Shown here: in pieces, positions 7,513 through 11,834 of the stretch
Position numbering within the stretch: the stretch's first letter is position 1
How the letters are laid out: each line of letters starts with the position of its first letter
Assembly: GCA_937864895.1 (NCBI GenBank)
Contig: CALMDF010000080.1
Span: 1-11,834 of the forward strand
DNA from: an uncultured Holophagales bacterium
Lineage (GTDB): Bacteria > Acidobacteriota > Thermoanaerobaculia > UBA5066
Direction of reading: 5' to 3'
Length of the DNA: 11,834 nt
Translations under genes and position numbers: made by a program
Notes under the pieces: model-generated
Seen by the model: the letters and a program-made list of their open reading frames with translations, nothing else
Database searches by the model: none
What the model was told of the DNA's origin: nothing

Positions 7513-8821
7513 CCCTTCGCTCCTCGGCCGGCTCCCGTCCGGCTGGGCGGAACCGGCGACGCTCCTCGTGATGATCGGCGTCTTCGGAGCGCTCTCGGCG
7601 CGGCTCCGCTGGCAGACCGGGATCGCGCTCGGCGTCGCCGCGTGGGCCGGCGCGGCGGCCAACGGCCACCTGCTGCCCCTCCGGCAGCTCGTGGAGGGGG
7701 GAACGGCCTACATCGACCCCCTCCTCGCCATCGCGACGGCGATGATCTTCATGCGCGTTCTCCTCGACGGCGGCGCGCTCGCGTCGATCGGCGGGGCGGT
7801 GGAGCGGGCCTTCGGCTCCCGTCCCCTCTTCCTCGTCCCTTCCGTGATGCTCATCGTGATGTTCCCGGGGATGATCACCGGCTCGTCGACGGCCTCGGTC
7901 CTGACGACCGGCGTCATGGCCCTGACGATCCTGGGCGGGCTCGGCCTGCCTCCCGAGCGGTCGGCGGCCTTCGTCGCGATGGGGGGTGTCCTCGGGATGG
8001 TCGCGCCGCCGATCAACATCCCCGCGATGATCATCGGGGCCGGGCTCGACCTGCCCTACGCGGGGTTCGGCGTGCCGCTTTCGCTCATCGCCTTTCCGAC
8101 GGCCCTCCTCACGGGCTACCTCCTCGCGTGGCCGCTCCTCCGGCAGGGAGGCGCCCCTCGCGCGCCGCGGGAATCGTCCGGGGAGTCCCTGCCGGCGCCG
8201 GCCGTCCCGCTGGGACGCGCCCTCCTGGGCCCCGCGGCGGCGGTCCTCCTGATGGTCCTGCCGCGGGTCGCGCCAGCAGCCGTCCCGGATCCCGGCCTGC
8301 CCCTGGCGTTCCTCGCGGCGGCCGCGGTCGCGGTCGTCTCGATGCCGCGCTTCGACGTCTGGTATTCGTGTCTCCGCGCGACAGAAGAAGCGCTGCCCGT
8401 CCTCGGCATCCTCGTCGGCGTGGGGGCGTTCATCCAGGTCCTGACGCTGACCGGGGCGCGCGGGTTCGTCGTCTCCCTCATGATCGCGTCGCCCGCGGGA
8501 GCGCTCATCGCCGTCGCGGCCATCGGGCTACCCCTGTTCGGAGCGATCTCGGCCTTCGGGTCGGCCTCCGTTCTCGGGGTGCCCCTCCTCCTTGCGCTCC
8601 TCGGGCGCAGCGACGTCGTCGTCGCCTCCGGTCTCTCCGCCCTCGCCTCGATCGGCGACCTGATGCTCCCCGTCGCGCTCGCGCCGACCCTCGCCGCGCA
8701 GGCCGCGGGCGTCGACCGCCTCGTCGTCCTCCGCCGCTGCGTCGTTCCCGCCCTCCTCCTGGTAGCCGCCGCCGTCGTCGTCCTCGTCGCCGCTCCCGCC
8801 ATCGGGCGGCTGGCGAGCTGA
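7502..8821 (+). CDS. TRAP-transporter-like large permease (DctM-like integral membrane protein)
   Basis: A 439-residue, strongly hydrophobic protein with about 11-12 predicted membrane segments. It starts at GTG 7502, four bases after GGGAG and inside the end of the preceding gene. Motifs fit the DctM/ion-transporter superfamily: PGMITGSSTAS at 122-132 (a helix-breaking Gly/Ser/Thr hairpin) and GMVAPPINIPAMIIGAG (about 166-182), the counterpart of the Pro-Pro substrate loop. A second, weaker internal repeat contains the segment FGAISAFGSASVLGVP. TRAP permeases import carboxylates with a periplasmic binding protein and a small DctQ subunit. Neither standard partner is encoded here; instead a DUF6305 gene precedes it and a 48-residue membrane protein follows. 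In this operon the substrate could be glutamate, a gamma-glutamyl oligomer or another dicarboxylate. The direction of transport and the substrate are not shown by the sequence. Confidence 0.78.
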   Translation: MPPDPSLLGRLPSGWAEPATLLVMIGVFGALSARLRWQTGIALGVAAWAGAAANGHLLPLRQLVEGGTAYIDPLLAIATAMIFMRVLLDGGALASIGGAVERAFGSRPLFLVPSVMLIVMFPGMITGSSTASVLTTGVMALTILGGLGLPPERSAAFVAMGGVLGMVAPPINIPAMIIGAGLDLPYAGFGVPLSLIAFPTALLTGYLLAWPLLRQGGAPRAPRESSGESLPAPAVPLGRALLGPAAAVLLMVLPRVAPAAVPDPGLPLAFLAAAAVAVVSMPRFDVWYSCLRATEEALPVLGILVGVGAFIQVLTLTGARGFVVSLMIASPAGALIAVAAIGLPLFGAISAFGSASVLGVPLLLALLGRSDVVVASGLSALASIGDLMLPVALAPTLAAQAAGVDRLVVLRRCVVPALLLVAAAVVVLVAAPAIGRLAS

Positions 8822-8828
8822 GGGGAGG
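8822..8828 (+). promoter_or_regulatory. Ribosome binding site GGGGAGG for the 48-residue membrane protein
   Basis: GGGGAGG follows the permease stop directly and lies four bases before ATG 8833. It supports this very short reading frame as a translated gene. Confidence 0.6.
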
Positions 8829-8832
8829 TCCG

Positions 8833-8979
8833 ATGCTGATCGTCTACCGCCTCATCGCCGCGCTCCTCGCCCTCCTCGTCCTCGTCGTCACGCTCCGCGA
8901 GCGCGCCTCGCTCGGGGCGAGGGTCGTCGGAGGGATGGTCCTCGTCCCGCTCGTCCTCCGGCTGCTGCTCGTGAAGTGA
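8833..8979 (+). CDS. Small hydrophobic membrane protein, 48 residues
   Basis: The reading frame starts at ATG 8833 behind GGGGAGG, 11 bases after the permease stop, and its TGA overlaps the GTG of the next gene (GTGA). The product (MLIVYRLIAALLALLVLVV, then a polar TLRERASLGAR turn, then VVGGMVLVPLVLRLLLVK) reads as two short transmembrane helices joined by a charged loop. Its fit into the operon, with a good ribosome site and a coupled junction on the 3' side, argues that it is real. Two roles can be imagined: a small subunit of the upstream permease (DctQ is much larger, with four helices), or a counterpart of CapE/PgsE, the roughly 50-residue membrane peptide of Bacillus polyglutamate operons, which has no sequence motif to test against. 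Neither is proved. Confidence 0.7.
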   Translation: MLIVYRLIAALLALLVLVVTLRERASLGARVVGGMVLVPLVLRLLLVK

Positions 8980-10106
8980 GCCTCCGAATGCGTCCTCTCC
9001 GGCTCCCCGCCCTCGTCACGCTCTCAGCCCTCGCGTTCGTCGCCCCCGCGTGCCGGGCCACGTCCCCCGTTCCGCCCGCGAGCCCCGCCACCGCCGCACC
9101 GGTCCGCCTCCCGCGCGGCACGCCGGAGACCCACGACATCCGGACGGGCCCGGGAGTCACCCGCACCCTGATGCTCTCGGACTACCACCCGTCGCTCGCC
9201 GGCACCCCGGGCGACACGCCGGTCTACGTCCTCGAGGGGAAGGAGCCGGGCGGCACGTGCGTCGTCGTCGGCGGCACGCACCAGAACGAGCTCGCGGGGA
9301 TCTTCGCCGCCACGGTGCTCGTCGAGACCGCCCGGGTGAGCCGGGGCCGCCTGGTCGTCGTCCCCCGGGCCAACAACTCGGCCGTGACGCTGCGCGACGA
9401 GAAGCGCCCCGCGCCCGAGTGGGTCGTCATCGCCTCTCCCTCGACGCCGCCCTCCGCCTCGCGCCGCTTCCGGTTCGGCTCGCGCCTGACGAACCCCTTG
9501 CACCAGGGGGCGCCGGACCCGGCCGAGGTGAGGCTGCCCGGCGCGTCGAAGGCGCTTCCCGGCTACGAGGCGCGAAACCTGGACCGGGCCTTCCCGGGAT
9601 CCGCGGAGGGACCGCTCACCCGGCAGGTCGCTTTCGCGATCGTCGAGCTCCTGCGCCGCGAGAAGGCCGACCTGGCTTTCGACCTCCACGAGGCGCCGCC
9701 CGCTTCCCGGCTCTCCTGGATGCTCGTCTCCCACCCCCGTGGCCTCGACCTGGCGGCGGAAGCGATCCTCGAGCTCGACGCCGCGGGGCTCCCGATGAAG
9801 CTGGAGGCTTCGGACGAGGGGTTCCGGGGCCTGTCGCACCGCGAGTGGGGCGACGCCACGCCCGTCCTGTCGTTCCTCGTCGAGACCCCGAACCCGAACC
9901 AGGTCGAGGGGGCTCGCGACGTCGAGCCGGTCAGCCACCCCGAGTACCCGCTCGCCTCCCGCATCGCCGCGCAGCTCCAGACGGTCCTGACGGTCGTCGC
10001 GACCCATGCCGCGTCGGCCCCCCCGGAGCGGCGGATCGAGCTCGCGCCCGGGCCCGACTACCGGCTCATCGGCAGGAAGGGGCTCGGGGAGTTCCTTCTC
10101 TGGTGA
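8976..10106 (+). CDS. Exported M14-like zinc hydrolase, succinylglutamate desuccinylase/aspartoacylase family (copy 2)
   Basis: A 376-residue protein from GTG 8976, which overlaps the previous stop. ATG 8988 is a possible alternative; neither has a strong ribosome site. The N-terminus is a signal peptide (LRLPALVTLSALAFVAPA) followed by Cys; PAC is not a good lipobox, so lipid anchoring is doubtful. Zinc-site motifs are complete: GGTHQNE with H102 and E105, NLDR at 201-204, DLHE with H238, and a candidate catalytic Glu E303 (VET). It is a diverged duplicate of the protein at 4146-5276. Both share a GPGVTR block, [22 protein letters not shown] and [10 protein letters not shown]. The copies differ in the loops after the third ligand (PEYPVVNTI against PASRLSWML) and in the C-terminal third, so they may have different substrates or cut ends. 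Placement directly before pgsB favours a role on gamma-glutamyl polymer, by inference. The stop overlaps the pgsB GTG. Confidence 0.8.
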   Translation: MSLRMRPLRLPALVTLSALAFVAPACRATSPVPPASPATAAPVRLPRGTPETHDIRTGPGVTRTLMLSDYHPSLAGTPGDTPVYVLEGKEPGGTCVVVGGTHQNELAGIFAATVLVETARVSRGRLVVVPRANNSAVTLRDEKRPAPEWVVIASPSTPPSASRRFRFGSRLTNPLHQGAPDPAEVRLPGASKALPGYEARNLDRAFPGSAEGPLTRQVAFAIVELLRREKADLAFDLHEAPPASRLSWMLVSHPRGLDLAAEAILELDAAGLPMKLEASDEGFRGLSHREWGDATPVLSFLVETPNPNQVEGARDVEPVSHPEYPLASRIAAQLQTVLTVVATHAASAPPERRIELAPGPDYRLIGRKGLGEFLLW

Positions 10107-11233
10107 ACGAGACGGCCGCGATCCTGGGCTGCCTCGCCGTGATCCTCGCGGCGGGCCTCGTGGAACGTCTCCTCCGGGATCGCGCCCACTCGGGAATCCC
10201 GATCCGGGTCCACGTCAACGGGACGAGGGGAAAGTCGACCGTGACGCGCCTCGTCGCCGCGGCCCTGCGCGCACACGGAGTCCCGACTCTCGCCAGGGTC
10301 ACCGGGACCGAGGCCCGGGTCGTCCTGCCCGACGGGACGGAGAGGCCCGTCCGCCGCCTCGGCCCGGCGAACGTCCGCGAGGAGCTCCGCTTCCTCCTCC
10401 TGGCACGCCGCCTCGGCGTAAGGGCGGTCGTCGTCGAGTGCATGGCGATCCGGCCCGACCTGCAGCACGCGGCGGAGCGGGACATGGTCGTCTCGACGAT
10501 CGGCGTCGTCACGAACGTCCGCACCGACCACACGGAGGTCATGGGAGAGAGCCTGCCCGAGATCGCCGCCTCGCTCGCGGCGACGGTGCCCCGGGGAGGC
10601 GTCCTCGTCCTCGGCGCGCCCGATTTCGCCGGGCTCTTCCGCGAGCGCGCGGCCGGTCTGGGAGCGCGGGTGGTGGTCGCCGGGCCGCCGCCGGGCGCCT
10701 CGGCCACGCCGTGGCTCGACGAGAACGTCGCCACGGCGCTCGAGGTCACGCGGCTCCTCGGCGTGCCGGACGACGTCGCCCTCCGCGCCATGTCCGCCGC
10801 CCCGCCGGATCCGGGCGCCTTTCACGAGCACACCGCGAGCGTCGCGGGCCGCGAGGTCCCCGTCCTCGACGCGCGCGCGGCCAACGACCCCGAGTCGTTC
10901 GCCCTCCTCTGCGGGGGCTCGGCCGCCCTCAGGGAGGCGGGCCGTCCGGTCCTCGCGGTCTTCAATCACCGGCACGACCGCCCGGATCGCCTGCGCCGCT
11001 TCGCGCCGGCGCTCGCGGCGCTCCCGGACGCGCACGTCCTCCTCACGGGAGACCGGCCGGCGTGGTCCCTCGCCCGGGCGTCCCGGCACGCGGGGGGGGC
11101 GGCGTTCCGGTTCGTGCCGGTGAGCCGGCTGCGGGAGGCGGTTCAGGCCTCGGGCGCCCGCGCCATCGTCCTCTGCGGGAACACGCGCGGCCTGCCGGTT
11201 GCCGGGGTCGTGGGAGGATCGCCCCGTGGTTGA
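10103..11233 (+). CDS. pgsB: Poly-gamma-glutamate synthase subunit PgsB/CapB
   Basis: PgsB is the ATP-dependent amide ligase (Mur-ligase related) that forms gamma-linked glutamate chains at the membrane. This 376-residue protein (Bacillus PgsB is about 393) starts at a GTG overlapping the previous TGA, with GGGGAG 11 bases upstream. Residues 2-24 make an N-terminal membrane helix, as in Bacillus. The P-loop HVNGTRGKSTVTRL begins at 37 (G40-TR-G43-K44-S45). VVVECMAIRPDLQ (E112) and GVVTNVRTDHTEVMG (D142, H143) match Bacillus PgsB SECMAVNPDYQ and NVLEDHMDVMG. APPDPGAF and AANDPES near 235-265 and FNHRHDRPDR also align with the Bacillus protein. The pgsC gene overlaps it by eight bases. All expected catalytic motifs are intact, so the product should be active. 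The amino acid used could be L- or D-glutamate, or a related residue; the sequence does not tell. Confidence 0.95.
   Translation: MNETAAILGCLAVILAAGLVERLLRDRAHSGIPIRVHVNGTRGKSTVTRLVAAALRAHGVPTLARVTGTEARVVLPDGTERPVRRLGPANVREELRFLLLARRLGVRAVVVECMAIRPDLQHAAERDMVVSTIGVVTNVRTDHTEVMGESLPEIAASLAATVPRGGVLVLGAPDFAGLFRERAAGLGARVVVAGPPPGASATPWLDENVATALEVTRLLGVPDDVALRAMSAAPPDPGAFHEHTASVAGREVPVLDARAANDPESFALLCGGSAALREAGRPVLAVFNHRHDRPDRLRRFAPALAALPDAHVLLTGDRPAWSLARASRHAGGAAFRFVPVSRLREAVQASGARAIVLCGNTRGLPVAGVVGGSPRG
11212..11218 (+). promoter_or_regulatory. Ribosome binding site GGGAGGA for pgsC
   Basis: GGGAGGA lies inside the 3' end of pgsB, seven bases before GTG 11226. It fixes the pgsC start at 11226 rather than at an upstream codon. 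Confidence 0.6.
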
Positions 11234-11669
11234 GCTCGCGATCGCGCTCGGCATCGCCGTGAGCCTCCTCGTCACCGAGGTCCTCGGCGTCTCGGCCGCC
11301 GGGCTCGTCGTCCCCGGCTACCTCGCGCTCCACTTCGACCAGCCGGGCCGCCTCGCCGCGACCTTCGCCGTCGCCCTCGCCACGTGGGCGCTCGTCCGGT
11401 TCGTCCTGGCCCGCCTCGTCGTCCTCTACGGGCGGCGAAGGCTCGCGGTCGCGGTCCTCGCCGGGTTCCTCCTGAACGTTCTTTTCGACCGCGTCCTCTT
11501 CGCCCTCCCGGCCCAGCCCGTCGACGCCCGCGTCATCGGGTACATCGTCCCGGGCCTGATCGCCAACGAGGCCGTCTCCCAGGGCGTCGTCCCCACGGTG
11601 GCCGTGACTCTCCTCGTCGCCGTCGTGGTCCGCCTCCTCCTCGTCCTCGTCCTCGCCGGAATGCCGTGA
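11226..11669 (+). CDS. pgsC: Poly-gamma-glutamate synthesis membrane protein PgsC/CapC
   Basis: PgsC is the small multi-pass partner of PgsB in the polyglutamate synthase. The product is 147 residues (Bacillus PgsC is 149), starts at GTG 11226 behind GGGAGGA, and overlaps pgsB by eight bases. Most of it is hydrophobic, with about four or five membrane segments. Diagnostic blocks match Bacillus PgsC almost word for word: AAGLVVPGYLAL (24-35) and FDQP, VVLYGRRRLAV (about 65-75), FD in the following loop, and GYIVPGLIANE (105-115) followed by QG. The stop overlaps the next GTG (GTGA), so the third gene of the synthase set is probably translated in step with it. The product is membrane-bound and together with PgsB should make and feed the polymer outward. 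Confidence 0.95.
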   Translation: MVELAIALGIAVSLLVTEVLGVSAAGLVVPGYLALHFDQPGRLAATFAVALATWALVRFVLARLVVLYGRRRLAVAVLAGFLLNVLFDRVLFALPAQPVDARVIGYIVPGLIANEAVSQGVVPTVAVTLLVAVVVRLLLVLVLAGMP

Positions 11670-11834
11670 GGCCCGACGCGTCTTCGTTCCTCCGCCGGTC
11701 CCGCGTGCCGCCGTGGGCGCTTCTCGCCGCGGCGCTGGCGGCCGCGGGTGCGTGGCACCTCGCCGAGCCGCGCCTCACCCGGCGCGCGCCCGCCGCCACC
11801 GGGCTCGCGACCCGCGCCGCCGCGGCCGAGGCCA
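11666..11834 (+). CDS. Membrane-anchored protein after pgsC, N-terminal 56 codons only; candidate PgsW (or CapA/PgsA)
   Basis: The frame opens at a GTG that overlaps the pgsC stop and stays open to the end of the window. GGA lies five bases upstream. Residues 1-14 are polar and basic (Arg 2, 10, 11 and 13), followed by one membrane helix (PPWALLAAALAAAGAWHLAE, about 15-34) and a basic/Ala-rich stretch outside it. This layout, a short basic leader, one helix, then an Ala-rich region before the main domain, fits the poly-gamma-glutamate system protein PgsW, which stands after pgsBC in several phyla, as well as CapA/PgsA. Neither protein's domain is inside the window, so the choice rests on position and topology. 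The gene runs off the 3' edge, and no frameshift or stop is seen in the visible part. Confidence 0.6.
   Translation, partial: MRPDASSFLRRSRVPPWALLAAALAAAGAWHLAEPRLTRRAPAATGLATRAAAAEA

Noticed and set aside
5575..7662. A 695-codon minus-strand frame across the gamma-glutamyltransferase and DUF6305 genes
   Set aside because: It is low-complexity Arg/Gly/Asp-rich sequence crossing two genes with clear homology on the plus strand.
8976..9060. Lipoprotein signal in the second M14-like protein
   Set aside because: The residues before Cys (Val-Ala-Pro-Ala) fit the lipobox poorly because of the Pro at -2. An ordinary signal peptide explains it as well.
1..11834. CRISPR arrays, tRNA or rRNA genes, insertion sequences, riboswitches
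   Set aside because: There are no regular direct repeats, terminal inverted repeats, transposase motifs or non-coding stretches of useful length; genes fill almost the whole window.

Overview
This is a very GC-rich bacterial window with tightly packed genes, all on the + strand. The base composition, the ECF sigma factor of the 'X6' type paired with a TPR-bearing Ser/Thr kinase, and the heavy use of GTG starts and C/G-ending codons suggest an Acidobacteriota-like bacterium (a planctomycete or similar is possible). This is an inference; there is no rRNA or other marker gene here.

Layout. (1) 1-824: the 3' end of a CoA-dehydratase activase (BcrAD/BadFG type) joined through a -1 frameshift near 510 to a short HgdB-like tail. 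(2) 873-4099: a regulatory pair, an ECF sigma factor and a membrane-anchored Ser/Thr kinase with an extracytoplasmic TPR domain, whose genes overlap by GTGA. (3) 4146-11834 and beyond: a long, probably single transcription unit of nine genes. In order they are an exported M14-like (succinylglutamate desuccinylase/aspartoacylase) hydrolase, a gamma-glutamyltransferase (interrupted by a -1 frameshift near 5593), a DUF6305-type secreted protein, a TRAP-DctM-like permease, a 48-residue membrane protein, a second M14-like hydrolase, PgsB/CapB, PgsC/CapC, and the first 56 codons of a membrane-anchored protein in the PgsW/CapA position.

How they may work together. PgsB (ATP-dependent amide ligase) and PgsC (membrane partner) are the recognisable core of poly-gamma-glutamate synthesis. 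The genes before them can be read as a system that cuts or trims gamma-glutamyl material outside the membrane (gamma-glutamyltransferase and two zinc hydrolases) and moves a dicarboxylate-like product (the permease with DUF6305 and the small membrane protein). If so, the locus encodes both synthesis and remodelling or recycling of a gamma-glutamyl polymer. The biosynthetic identity rests on clear motif matches; the remodelling and transport roles are inferred from gene context. Both frameshifts look like single missing bases in GC-rich sequence, and consensus errors are the simplest explanation.

There is no gene-free stretch over 50 bases. I saw no tRNA, rRNA, CRISPR array, insertion sequence or convincing terminator.
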